Shown here: positions 1 to 7,050 of the stretch, piece after piece
How positions within the stretch are numbered: position 1 is the stretch's first letter
How the letters are laid out: every line of letters starts with the position of its first letter
NCBI GenBank assembly: GCA_018660685.1
Contig: JABJJW010000001.1
Location: 1-64,000 of the forward strand
Length of the DNA stretch: 64,000 nucleotides
Source: Flavobacteriales bacterium
GTDB taxonomy: Bacteria; Bacteroidota; Bacteroidia; Flavobacteriales_G; Salibacteraceae
Direction of reading: 5' to 3'
Notes under the pieces: model-generated
The model's database searches: none
What the model was told of the DNA's origin: nothing
The model's input: the letters and a program-made list of their open reading frames with translations, nothing else
Position numbers and translations under genes: made by a program

Positions 1-1
1 T

Positions 2-43
2 AGGGTTATCACTTCAATCGAGGCCCTTTTGGCTGGATCATAG
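2..43 (+). CDS. possible 3' end of a CDS cut by the window edge
   Basis: An open frame enters from the left edge and ends at TAG (41-43), encoding only RVITSIEALLAGS. It ends 21 bases before the tRNA. This is too short to identify, and an open frame of this length can arise by chance, so it is recorded only as a possible gene tail. Confidence 0.2.
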   Translation, partial: RVITSIEALLAGS

Positions 44-64
44 TTACTATATTCGCCGGCTCAA

Positions 65-139
<75 letters not shown>

Positions 140-145
140 AATATT

Positions 146-187
146 AAGATGTAACACACTGTTTAATAGCGCGTTACATCTTTTTTA
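146..187 (+). terminator. intrinsic terminator of tRNA-Ala
   Basis: AAGATGTAAC (146-155) and GTTACATCTT (173-182) form a perfect 10-bp inverted repeat running into a T-tract. It starts 8 bases after the tRNA and would end its transcript. Confidence 0.85.
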
Positions 188-635
188 TTTGTACAAAAGA
201 CAACCATAAGTTTTTTATTCCTCTGTTCTTGCTTTTGAGTCAAGGAATTCGGATGTAATACATCTCATTATTCTCTCCAGTCCTTATCAGACTTAATTCT
301 TGTGCAGTATCTTAAAGACTACCGCATTAGGGGCTGGAAGCATTAGTTATCTGAACAGGGTATAACACCTCTGTTACATCTGCCTACTTGCCTAATTATT
401 GGATTTGAATTGATTGGGGGCCATTCCAGAATTCGACTTTTCCTCTCGAATTGGTACGGGCCACAATCACGCTATTATACCCCCGCAGTATCTACACGGG
501 CAATTTCTTATTTTTAGCATGCTGTTGACCTATCGAACTGTTAGTATCAGCATTAATTTAACAAAATAGGAACCCCTAACACCAACGTGCCAAGCCATTT
601 TGCTTCTTCGTTGGTCGTATTTAACATAAACCATC
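188..635. other. gene-poor stretch with small palindromes
   Basis: I see no convincing gene here. The stretch holds a 13-nt palindrome (GATGTA-A-TACATC, 252-264), one more copy of GTTACATC (373-380, same octamer as the terminator arm), and a nested hairpin at 581-615 (ACCAACG/CGTTGGT around AAGC/GCTT) that lies 20 bases before the ORF at 636. It is AT-rich and looks like decayed accessory DNA. Confidence 0.5.
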
Positions 636-854
636 ATGACTGACAAAAAGCTAATTAAAATTATATTGGGACTGCTAATTGCCATTCTAGCTCATAATAT
701 CTATTTGAATTTCGAAATTCTGCAAGTAAAGGAGGATGGAGAAGCGGCCATAAACTATGCAAGTTCAGCTGAATACTTCGCCAGAGAAGCAGCTGACCAT
801 GCAAGTGATGCAGCAGACAACGCATTCGCAAATAACTGTAGCTATTGTCCTTGA
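636..854 (+). CDS. small membrane-anchored hypothetical protein
   Basis: This 72-residue product is of unknown function. After a short basic start (MTDKK) it has one hydrophobic helix (about residues 7-27, LIKIILGLLIAILAH). Then follows an Ala-rich, acidic amphipathic segment (about 36-65) with repeated AxxYA/EAAxxAsDAA spacing that could form a coiled coil, and the tail NNCSYCP. An N-terminal anchor with a helical extracytoplasmic or cytoplasmic tail is therefore plausible. A second frame (757-951) overlaps its 3' half but has less protein-like composition at its start. No family is recognised. It lies in the accessory stretch, so it may be a remnant. Confidence 0.45.
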   Translation: MTDKKLIKIILGLLIAILAHNIYLNFEILQVKEDGEAAINYASSAEYFAREAADHASDAADNAFANNCSYCP

Positions 855-964
855 AGGGCTTAAAATTTCGACGTTCGGAATTGTCTTTAAAGACAAGTCT
901 GAATTAGTCCAACAAATCGCCGACTGGGAATACCTTGAAAATAACAAATAGGAATTAGACACCT

Positions 965-1132
965 GTGGACTACCTCAAGCAATATATTGCTTTAATCCAC
1001 AAGGCTCAATTTGAAGAACGAACTGGGTACCTAGAACTTCATCATATTGTTCCGAGGTGCATCTTCGGTGAAAATCTCTTGAATCTAAACGCCACAAAAG
1101 ATGTAGATCAAGAATCAAATCTTTTCAGCTGA
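965..1132 (+). pseudogene. remnant of an HNH endonuclease
   Basis: Translation from GTG 965 gives 55 residues containing YLELHHIVPR followed by GENLLNLNA. This resembles the first half of small phage-type HNH nucleases, where an E-x-HHIxPR core is followed by a glycine turn and an NL-x-LT segment. The frame stops at TGA 1130-1132 just where the second catalytic half (usually NLVxLTxxEHFxxH) should begin; the -1 frame there reads FQLT before closing. The C-terminal histidine/asparagine part is absent. I infer a truncated, frameshifted remnant of a mobile-element nuclease. A functional small protein is unlikely. Confidence 0.5.
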
Positions 1133-1349
1133 CTATTTGCAATTTTGATTAATTAATTCGAATGCTGTAATAGCAATCATCTGGGAACAGGTTTTACGAG
1201 GCTAGGGAAAACCGAACGATAAACCGCCAGTATTCATATTGATGGGCTTTGGATTAATTAAATTGCTTCCTCCTGAACCCGATCGTACGAGAATTGCGTC
1301 TAACTAAATAATTTTTTGGTGTTGATGTTTATGTTGAAAATGAGTTAAG

Positions 1350-2147
1350 TTGACACAAATAGAAAAAACAATCTATAAATACATTGATGAGTTTGGTGTG
1401 CCATTTATATTAATGGCCTCATTCTCAGCCGAGGTCGACCAGAAAGACCTCCCATTCTTGAATTCCCTAATGCTGGATTCTAGTATTTTGGATTGGAGGG
1501 TTATAGGCTGGGAGTCAGAGATCAAAATCAGCTTTCCATTTGATACGGAATCAGTTGATGTTCAATCCTTGGTATCCAATTATGTCTATGAAACAATTGG
1601 GATAGAAATACCCTCAATTAGGAAGCTGCCATCACTCGCAAATCTAGACGGAAAACCATTTTTCTTAGTACTTAATGAACATGAGCATATTAAGCTGCTC
1701 TCAGTCGCCAAGCCCAAACTAAATGGTAGTCTAATAACAAGGTCAGGGAAGTGGAATTTTGGATTTTCATCTCTGGGACGAATACGCGAAATTCAAGGGG
1801 ATTTTGGAGTTGATTCTGTCCTTTCAGATTTTGGGTCTCTGTGTCTCATTAAAGGTGATCTATGGTTCTCCAATTATGTTGAACATAAACTCAAATCATT
1901 GTCTCCGTTGCAAAAAATAACAGGAAATGCAAATTTCAAAAACCTTGGAGCATCTTTAGAATCATTGGAATACGTTGGAGGGAATCTGAATCTCAGAAAG
2001 TCAAACGTTTCAAATCTTATTAAACTTAACTACGTAGGGGGGAATATTTTACTTTCTAAGTACCAAGAATCCGTTTTTAATTTTTCAAACGTTGATGTGA
2101 GAGGGAAAGTGAAAGTGTTTAATGATGATCAACCTGAAATGTTTTGA
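1350..2147 (+). CDS. hypothetical protein with C-terminal solenoid-like repeats
   Basis: This is a 265-residue protein with no signal peptide. The frame opens at TTG 1350, just after an in-frame stop (1341-1343); a later ATG at residue 22 is an alternative start. The N-terminal half is of unrecognised type. From about residue 125 the sequence becomes a run of units of the form L-x-x-I-x-G-x-x-x-F/L (KLNGSLI, LIKGDLWF, KITGNANF, YVGGNLNL, YVGGNILL), spaced about 20-25 residues. This spacing is like leucine-rich or receptor-L-domain beta solenoids, which are usually protein-binding. It is AT-rich and isolated between mobile-element remnants, which suggests horizontal origin. Function cannot be assigned. 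Confidence 0.65.
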   Translation: MTQIEKTIYKYIDEFGVPFILMASFSAEVDQKDLPFLNSLMLDSSILDWRVIGWESEIKISFPFDTESVDVQSLVSNYVYETIGIEIPSIRKLPSLANLDGKPFFLVLNEHEHIKLLSVAKPKLNGSLITRSGKWNFGFSSLGRIREIQGDFGVDSVLSDFGSLCLIKGDLWFSNYVEHKLKSLSPLQKITGNANFKNLGASLESLEYVGGNLNLRKSNVSNLIKLNYVGGNILLSKYQESVFNFSNVDVRGKVKVFNDDQPEMF

Positions 2148-2183
2148 AATTGGTAACTTCCATTGAGTCCAGTTCTCTTCCCC

Positions 2184-2561
2184 CTACAAGTGCCAAAGCT
2201 TCGCTAGCTGCAAACTATAATCAATTGATTCTTTCCCTATATATTCCAAGAACTGCTTCTCTGTACTATGAGCAGTGATGTTCATTAGGATGGGGGTAGG
2301 GTAATTCTCTTCAGCGTAGAAGTTGGAAGCAAACGACCTTCTACAGGTATGAGAGCTAATCAATTTCCATTTAGGATAGGTACCGTTTTCCGATCGCCCT
2401 GTCTTAGGGTTCATCAACTTCACTCTGTGACTGGTATTGAATGCATAACCTATACCACCTAGATGGTAAGGTCGTTTCTTGCGAGGAATAATTAGCCGCA
2501 GATCATTGCAGGCTCGGTTAAATTATTTGAATCTCGAAAGGGGGTACGGGGTTTCAATAAG
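2184..2561 (-). pseudogene. tyrosine recombinase (integrase) C-terminal remnant
   Basis: The last 79 codons encode a clear catalytic end of a phage-type tyrosine recombinase: HTCRRSFA (the H-x-x-R box), TAHS (the second H/K box) and FLEYIG carrying the nucleophilic tyrosine. Upstream on the minus strand the same frame continues as PRKKRPYHLGG and NRACNDLR, interrupted by an in-frame TAA (2523-2525); before it ETPYPLSRFK reads on. The N-terminal arm-binding and core-binding domains and the first catalytic Arg are missing. It is a decayed integrase, probably from the element that brought the neighbouring accessory ORFs, possibly targeting the tRNA-Ala gene at 65-138. Confidence 0.7.
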
Positions 2562-2780
2562 TGGTTTTCTTCTCTAAAATTTGCCAGGGGTGTTTGTAGG
2601 TATAATTCCGACCGCATCCGTACAGGTACAAATCGCATTTCGTGACAATCTTTACCTTTAATCAATTCACTCGCAATGATCGGCAGTGCATTAACAAATC
2701 CACTATGGAGAACACGAGGTTATCTAGGGCTGTGTTAGGATTCGTCCCACGATAAAACGAGTTGATGTAAGAAAACGGAA
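2562..2780. other. no recognisable gene
   Basis: A minus-strand frame stays open for about 75 codons (roughly 2510-2735), but its translation resembles nothing I know and it overlaps the integrase remnant out of frame. Taken with that remnant, this is best read as eroded DNA. Confidence 0.35.
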
Positions 2781-2972
2781 ATGATTCGAATCGTATCATA
2801 CACCTTGATCTGTCTCATGCTGATTCTTGGCAGTTGTGGGAAAGAAGTATGCGATGACACGTGCTATTGGGCTATGGATGGTGAATGTGATGACGGCGGA
2901 GACGATTCGCTCAACGATTTTTGTGAAATTGGCACCGACTGCGCGGACTGTGGAACTAGAACGGTGAAATAG
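2781..2972 (+). CDS. small Cys-rich lipoprotein
   Basis: This 63-residue protein has a lipoprotein signal peptide. A basic start and a hydrophobic core end at LILGSC (lipobox; Cys at residue 19). The mature part is almost entirely one compact Cys-rich, acidic module: six Cys spaced C-D-D-T-C, D-G-E-C-D-D-G-G, F-C-E-x-G-T-D-C-A-D-C-G. This CxxxC...DGxCDDGG...CxxGTDCxDCG pattern recurs, from memory, in secreted proteins of algae, oomycetes and some bacteria, where it is usually a disulfide-bonded extracellular module that may bind Ca2+ through its Asp residues. Here it stands alone, tethered to the membrane. The role is unknown. Confidence 0.7.
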   Translation: MIRIVSYTLICLMLILGSCGKEVCDDTCYWAMDGECDDGGDDSLNDFCEIGTDCADCGTRTVK

Positions 2973-3031
2973 CCCTTCCCCACTACCATTTTTTAAGATT
3001 TCACTAACAATTCCTAGGGGTTATTTATTCC

Positions 3032-3039
3032 TAATTTTG
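3032..3039 (+). promoter_or_regulatory. Bacteroidota -7 promoter element of panD
   Basis: TAATTTTG matches TAnnTTTG and ends only 7 bases before the panD start codon at 3047. The transcript would have a very short leader or none. No clear TTTG -33 element is visible. Confidence 0.5.
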
Positions 3040-3046
3040 CCGCGCA

Positions 3047-3400
3047 ATGAGAGTAGAGGTTCTAAAATCTAAGATCCATCGGGTTAAGATCACGGATGCA
3101 CATCTTGATTATATAGGCAGCATCGAGATTGACGAAAGCTTGATGGATGCAGCTAATCTTATCGAAGGTGAAAAGGTAACCGTGGTGAACATCAACAATG
3201 GTGAACGCCTAGAGACTTATGTGATCAAAGGAGGTAAAAACTCTGGAACCGTTAGTCTAAATGGACCCGCTGCTCGCAAGGCTCAAGCTGGTGATATTGT
3301 CATCATTATCTCATACGCCTCCATGGAGTTTGAAGAAGCTAAATCTTTCAAGCCAACAGTGATTTTTCCAGACGAAACCTCGAATACAATTCCTGTTTGA
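3047..3400 (+). CDS. panD: aspartate 1-decarboxylase
   Basis: This enzyme decarboxylates L-aspartate to beta-alanine for pantothenate and coenzyme A synthesis in the cytoplasm. At 117 residues it has the normal length. The self-processing site YIGSIEID is intact, with cleavage between Gly24 and Ser25; Ser25 becomes the pyruvoyl cofactor. Lys9, Tyr22 and Arg57-type residues of the family fall where expected ([22 protein letters not shown]). It is the first gene of an operon of six; the next gene starts on a TTG that overlaps its stop by 3 nt. Other pantothenate genes are not in the window. Confidence 0.95.
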   Translation: MRVEVLKSKIHRVKITDAHLDYIGSIEIDESLMDAANLIEGEKVTVVNINNGERLETYVIKGGKNSGTVSLNGPAARKAQAGDIVIIISYASMEFEEAKSFKPTVIFPDETSNTIPV

Positions 3401-4404
3401 ATAAGCGAATAAAGTCTCTGCTTCAAGTGCTTTTTTCTCTGGCACTGGGCGTTTTTCTCATTTGGATCATTTATAAAGATCTAACAGAAGAAGACAAGGC
3501 ACACATTATTGAATCGTTCAGTGAAGCAAATTATTGGTGGATCGGTGCTTCTTCCGTCGTTGCGATTTTCAGTCATATTTTCCGAGCATACCGATGGAAA
3601 TACCCTCTAGAATCCTTAAATATTAAAATAGATCTTCCGAACAGGTTTGCAGCTGTGATGATAGGATATCTTGCTAATTTGGCATTTCCAAGACTCGGTG
3701 AAGTGAGTCGATGTGCCGTCCTTGCGAGATATCAGAAGAAACCATTTGAAGTATTGTTTGGCACCGTACTAGCAGAAAGATTAGTTGACATGCTCCTACT
3801 CATAGCATTCATTTTTCTTGCAATTATTTTACAATTCAACATCCTTAGAGATTTCCTCGATGAATCTTTTGGATCGATCTTGAACAATAGCAGTTCTCTT
3901 TGGATACTTGGGGTTACTGGATTGTTTGGATGTGCTGTGGTATATGTACTCTGGACGTACATCCAGCGAAGTGAAATTCCAGTTTTCGCAAGGGTTAGAA
4001 AGATCCTTAGAGGGTTGTTTGAAGGCTTCGCCACGTTGAAAACCATGGATGGCCAACTGGGGTTCTACTTTCACACAGCCCTTATTTGGGTTTGTTATAT
4101 ACTGATGTTCATGCTAACGTTTCAAGCTTTTCCTGAGACATCGAGTGTTCCGTTTGGAGGCATGCTCGCAGCTTTTGTGCTTGGAGGGATTTCAATTGTT
4201 GCTGTTCAAGGTGGGCTGGGAGCCTACCCACTGGCCATCATGATAATTCTTGTTCTTTATGGCGTACCTGAAACTCGAGGTTACGCATTTGGATGGATCG
4301 TGTGGTCTGCACAGACAGCGATGATTATCTTAGTTGGATTCCTGTCTATCCTAGTAATGCCGTTACTGAACCCATCAACTCAAAATGAAGAGGCTTCCGC
4401 TTGA
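3397..4404 (+). CDS. flippase-like integral membrane protein (LPG synthase-like/UPF0104)
   Basis: This 335-residue multi-pass protein has about eight hydrophobic segments and the family features of the lysylphosphatidylglycerol synthase transmembrane / UPF0104 (AglD-like) group: SHIFRAYRW early, [16 protein letters not shown] and [12 protein letters not shown] in the middle, and GGLGAYPL near the C-terminus. Members are putative lipid or glycolipid flippases or lack a known substrate. The frame begins at TTG 3397 overlapping the panD stop, indicating translational coupling; no better start is visible nearby. The following gene begins 20 nt before its end. There is no attached aminoacyl-phosphatidylglycerol synthase catalytic domain. 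Confidence 0.85.
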   Translation: MNKRIKSLLQVLFSLALGVFLIWIIYKDLTEEDKAHIIESFSEANYWWIGASSVVAIFSHIFRAYRWKYPLESLNIKIDLPNRFAAVMIGYLANLAFPRLGEVSRCAVLARYQKKPFEVLFGTVLAERLVDMLLLIAFIFLAIILQFNILRDFLDESFGSILNNSSSLWILGVTGLFGCAVVYVLWTYIQRSEIPVFARVRKILRGLFEGFATLKTMDGQLGFYFHTALIWVCYILMFMLTFQAFPETSSVPFGGMLAAFVLGGISIVAVQGGLGAYPLAIMIILVLYGVPETRGYAFGWIVWSAQTAMIILVGFLSILVMPLLNPSTQNEEASA

Positions 4405-4876
4405 TAATGTGCTGACTTTGGATGAATTGATGGCACTCCGCCAGCAATTTAAATCTGAAAACCGCATCGTGGTTTTCACGAATGGAGTATTTGACATTAT
4501 ACACCCGGGTCATGTTGCTTATTTGACTGAAGCCAAAGAATTAGGTTCCGTTTTAATCGTAGGATTAAACTCCGATGAGAGCGTAAAGATGTTGGATAAA
4601 GGAACGAATCGACCAATTCAAAATGAAGATGCCCGAGCTGTCGTGCTCAGCGCTCTCAAACCAGTTGATTTTGTGGTTTGTTTCGACGATGAAACACCCG
4701 AAAATTTGATCACCTCTATCACACCAGACATACTTGTCAAAGGTGGTGACTATGCCATTGAAGATATAGTTGGATCAGACCATGTTCTAAAAAGTGGTGG
4801 CGAGGTAAAACAGCTTCAGTTCATTGAGGGTTATTCTACTTCAGCCATCGAACGGAAAATTAAGAATGCTGACTAA
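4385..4876 (+). CDS. rfaE2: D-glycero-beta-D-manno-heptose 1-phosphate adenylyltransferase-like
   Basis: This is a cytidylyltransferase-like enzyme of 163 residues equivalent to the C-terminal half of HldE. It carries TNGVFDIIHPGH (HxGH nucleotide-binding motif, His40/His43), GLNSDESV and the terminal GYSTSAI that contacts ATP. The family forms ADP-heptose from heptose-1-phosphate for lipopolysaccharide core synthesis. The kinase domain (RfaE1) is not fused and not in the window. The product could have another phosphosugar or alditol phosphate substrate. The start at ATG 4385 overlaps the flippase-like gene by 20 nt. Coupling with a putative lipid flippase fits an envelope role. Confidence 0.85.
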   Translation: MKRLPLDNVLTLDELMALRQQFKSENRIVVFTNGVFDIIHPGHVAYLTEAKELGSVLIVGLNSDESVKMLDKGTNRPIQNEDARAVVLSALKPVDFVVCFDDETPENLITSITPDILVKGGDYAIEDIVGSDHVLKSGGEVKQLQFIEGYSTSAIERKIKNAD

Positions 4877-4881
4877 GCGTT

Positions 4882-5310
4882 GTGAAGACTATTGACGAAA
4901 TACAGGCTGAGGTAATCGACGAATTTTCCTTTTTTGACAATTGGATGGACAAGTATGAGCACATCATTGAAATGGGAAAAGACCTAAGTGGGCTGGATGA
5001 ATCTCTCAAAATCGATGACAACATTGTCAGAGGTTGTCAAAGCCGAGTATGGCTTGATGCAAAACAGGAAGAAGGCAAGCTACTCTTTAGCGCAGATAGT
5101 GATGCAATTATCACCAAAGGGCTTGTTAGTCTCATGGTTAGGGTTCTGTCCAACCATAAGGCCGAGGAAATTGCAAATGCTAACTTGCACTTTGTAGATG
5201 AAATTGGTCTCAACCAACAATTATCACCCAACCGAGCCAATGGGTTGGCGTCCATGATTAAGAAGATGAAGATGTATGCATTGGCATATCAAGCAAAAGA
5301 TGCTCAGTAA
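4882..5310 (+). CDS. sufE: cysteine desulfuration protein SufE
   Basis: SufE accepts persulfide sulfur from the desulfurase SufS and passes it to the SufBCD scaffold for Fe-S cluster assembly. The 142-residue product has the family fold signature and the acceptor cysteine in NIVRGCQSRVWL (Cys52). The C-terminal half (VSLMVRVLSNH, LSPNRANGL) also matches SufE. The start is GTG 4882, 5 nt after the preceding stop; no ATG in frame is closer. It overlaps the next gene by 1 nt. The SufBCDS core is not in this window, but the neighbour encodes a SufT-like protein. Confidence 0.93.
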   Translation: MKTIDEIQAEVIDEFSFFDNWMDKYEHIIEMGKDLSGLDESLKIDDNIVRGCQSRVWLDAKQEEGKLLFSADSDAIITKGLVSLMVRVLSNHKAEEIANANLHFVDEIGLNQQLSPNRANGLASMIKKMKMYALAYQAKDAQ

Positions 5311-5630
5311 TGGAATTGCAAGAGAAAAAACATATGGAAAATGTGGTTATAGATGCACTTAAGTCGGTCTATGACCCTGAAATTCCTGTAGATATCTACG
5401 AGCTAGGTTTGATCTATGAAATCAAGATCAATCCAGAAAAAGAGGTTACGGTTTTTATGACCCTAACTTCCCCAAGTTGCCCAGTAGCTGAGTCCCTTCC
5501 AGTAGAAGTTGAAGATAAGATCAAGGGCATTGAAGGCGTAAAAGACGCCACCGTTGAAATTACCTGGGATCCACCATGGGATAAGGACATGATGAGCGAA
5601 GAAGCGCTTGTCGAATTAGGGATGATCTGA
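5310..5630 (+). CDS. SufT-like DUF59 (MIP18 family) Fe-S assembly protein
   Basis: This 106-residue single-domain protein is of the DUF59/MIP18 family. It has the hallmarks SVYDPEIPVDIYELGLIYEI near the N-terminus, the SPSCPVAESLP loop with the conserved cysteine, and a C-terminal VEITWDPPWDKDMMSEEA tail. Members (SufT, the Bacteroidota PaaD-like stand-alone proteins, eukaryotic CIA2) assist Fe-S cluster delivery. Its start overlaps the sufE stop by 1 nt and its stop overlaps the DUF2480 start, so the three are almost certainly co-translated. It is annotated in some genomes as phenylacetate PaaD, but the sufE context argues for Fe-S maturation. Confidence 0.9.
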   Translation: MELQEKKHMENVVIDALKSVYDPEIPVDIYELGLIYEIKINPEKEVTVFMTLTSPSCPVAESLPVEVEDKIKGIEGVKDATVEITWDPPWDKDMMSEEALVELGMI

Positions 5631-6136
5631 TGTCAGACACGATCGAAAATAAAATTCAAAAGAGCGGTCTCGCTACACTAGACTTAGAAGAAATTAAGCC
5701 AAGTTGGGAGGTCACCGGATTTGATCTTGCCCCTGTTCTTTGGGAAGGCCTGGTCTTAAAAGAAAAAGATTTTCGGGACTTTCTTAAGGACAATGACTGG
5801 AGTGTCTACAATGGAAATCATGTCTATATATTCTGCTCCACAGAGGCCATTATTCCCACTTGGGCCTACATGCTTTTAACCGATGCGCTTAGGCACCATG
5901 CAAGCCTCATTCATATTGGTGAAGAGGCAGGCCTCATTCACCAGCTGTGGTTGGACTTCATCAGTAAGTTCGACGTCGCAGATTACAAGGATAAAAGAGT
6001 GGTAGTAAAGGGCTGCGGTGACGAAGCAATTCCGAATGATGTATATGCACAACTTTCATCAAAACTGCTGCCCGTTGTAAAGTCGCTCATGTTTGGGGAA
6101 CCGTGTGCAACGGTTCCTGTTTTCAAGCGACCCTGA
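5630..6136 (+). CDS. DUF2480 family protein
   Basis: This 168-residue cytoplasmic protein belongs to DUF2480, a family restricted largely to Bacteroidota. Recognisable features are WEGLVLKEKDFRDFL, the STEAIIPTWAYML segment, KRVVVKGCGD with a conserved cysteine, and the ending FGEPCATVPVFKRP. Function is not known. Position directly after sufE and sufT, with a 1-nt overlap, suggests a part in Fe-S cluster metabolism, and the two conserved cysteines fit that idea. It is the last gene of the panD operon; the next gene is convergent 4 nt later, with no terminator visible. Confidence 0.88.
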   Translation: MSDTIENKIQKSGLATLDLEEIKPSWEVTGFDLAPVLWEGLVLKEKDFRDFLKDNDWSVYNGNHVYIFCSTEAIIPTWAYMLLTDALRHHASLIHIGEEAGLIHQLWLDFISKFDVADYKDKRVVVKGCGDEAIPNDVYAQLSSKLLPVVKSLMFGEPCATVPVFKRP

Positions 6137-6140
6137 ATTA

Positions 6141-6809
6141 TTATTCTATCCAGTCGAGGTAGGCATAAAATTGCTCCTCGTCAACCATGGCAACCTTTTG
6201 TCCGTTCAGATATTTGTTCACTTCAGCATATTGGTATCCACGACTCCGTAAAAACTCTGCGTAGACCTTCGCTTCATCAACACTTCTAAAAACTCCAGCG
6301 GAGTAAGCAAAATTGTAGTTTGATGTAATCTCAAAACTGAGCTCCTCTTCAATGACCTCGAAGGAACTCATTGATGTTGGTTGATCAAACGTTTCAAAAT
6401 AGACTGTGAAAGAAACTGATTCACGCTCGATCTCCATCCCCAGTCGATCAAACTCATTCAAGTTACCAAGAAGTGCAAATGCCATTACGGGCGATACACT
6501 ACTGCGATTAAAAAAAGGCATCAACGACACATCTGACCTGTTAACTCCTTCTGGAAGCTCTGGCAGTGAGCTTAAGGCTTGATCCAATGTGCGGTATTGA
6601 CCATAGAAAATTTCGAGTCCATTTGGTCCACGGGTGACGTACATGTCGTCATTATTCCATGAAGCATGAACTTCATCTGTTTTGATCTTCCACTGAAAGA
6701 CAAGGTGAGTAGGGAGGTTTGGATTGTAAACTTTGGTTTGTGCGTTTACGACACTGACGAAGGCGAGAATCGCAATCATCACTATTATTACTGGGGCTAT
6801 ATTTTTCAT
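6141..6809 (-). CDS. secreted protein with a C-terminal SPOR-like domain
   Basis: This 222-residue protein has a signal peptide ending near VNAQ (residue 24). The central part is unassigned. The last 70 residues (NFAYSAGVFRSVDEAKVYAEFLRSRG followed by YAEVNKYLNG) have the beta-alpha-beta spacing of a SPOR domain, which binds denuded peptidoglycan glycans; a weaker similar pattern (IFYGQYRTLDQALSSLPEL, about residues 68-86) suggests a second copy. The domain assignment is by pattern only. It would act in the periplasm or at the outer membrane. It is divergent from the TonB receptor at 7051 and convergent with the panD operon. Confidence 0.7.
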   Translation of the reverse strand: MKNIAPVIIVMIAILAFVSVVNAQTKVYNPNLPTHLVFQWKIKTDEVHASWNNDDMYVTRGPNGLEIFYGQYRTLDQALSSLPELPEGVNRSDVSLMPFFNRSSVSPVMAFALLGNLNEFDRLGMEIERESVSFTVYFETFDQPTSMSSFEVIEEELSFEITSNYNFAYSAGVFRSVDEAKVYAEFLRSRGYQYAEVNKYLNGQKVAMVDEEQFYAYLDWIE

Positions 6810-7050
6810 GACATCAGTTTTAAAAGGTTAAACTTCCAGTTAGCGGAGACCTGTGTCGATGGTCATGAGTGAACGTGAGTTCTAAAGGATAGACTTAAGT
6901 ATTCGTAATTGAGTTGCCTGATGTTTCGAAATGAGGGTATTTTGTAGAATAATATTCGGATTTCTTCGCTGAATGGCCGATTTCTATCGATGTAACAAGA
7001 AGGTGAGAACTGATACGACTTGATTTAGGAACTTTGAATTCACATTATAT
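6810..7050. promoter_or_regulatory. divergent intergenic region
   Basis: This 241-bp gap separates the SPOR-like gene (minus) and the TonB receptor (plus). It must hold both promoters. I see only a loose -7-like AACTTTG 20 nt before the receptor start, and no repeat or operator that stands out. Confidence 0.3.

Noticed and set aside
32-41. GGCTGGATCA, like the 3' end of 16S rRNA
   Set aside because: Only ten bases match, the anti-Shine-Dalgarno tail is missing and the upstream bases are not rRNA-like.
757-951. 64-residue ORF overlapping the ORF at 636
   Set aside because: Its start has low protein-like composition and it overlaps a frame with a clear membrane segment; the second half may be the tail of a decayed gene.
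2510-2735. Minus-strand frame open for about 75 codons next to the integrase remnant
   Set aside because: No recognisable motif, overlaps the remnant in another frame and has no convincing start.
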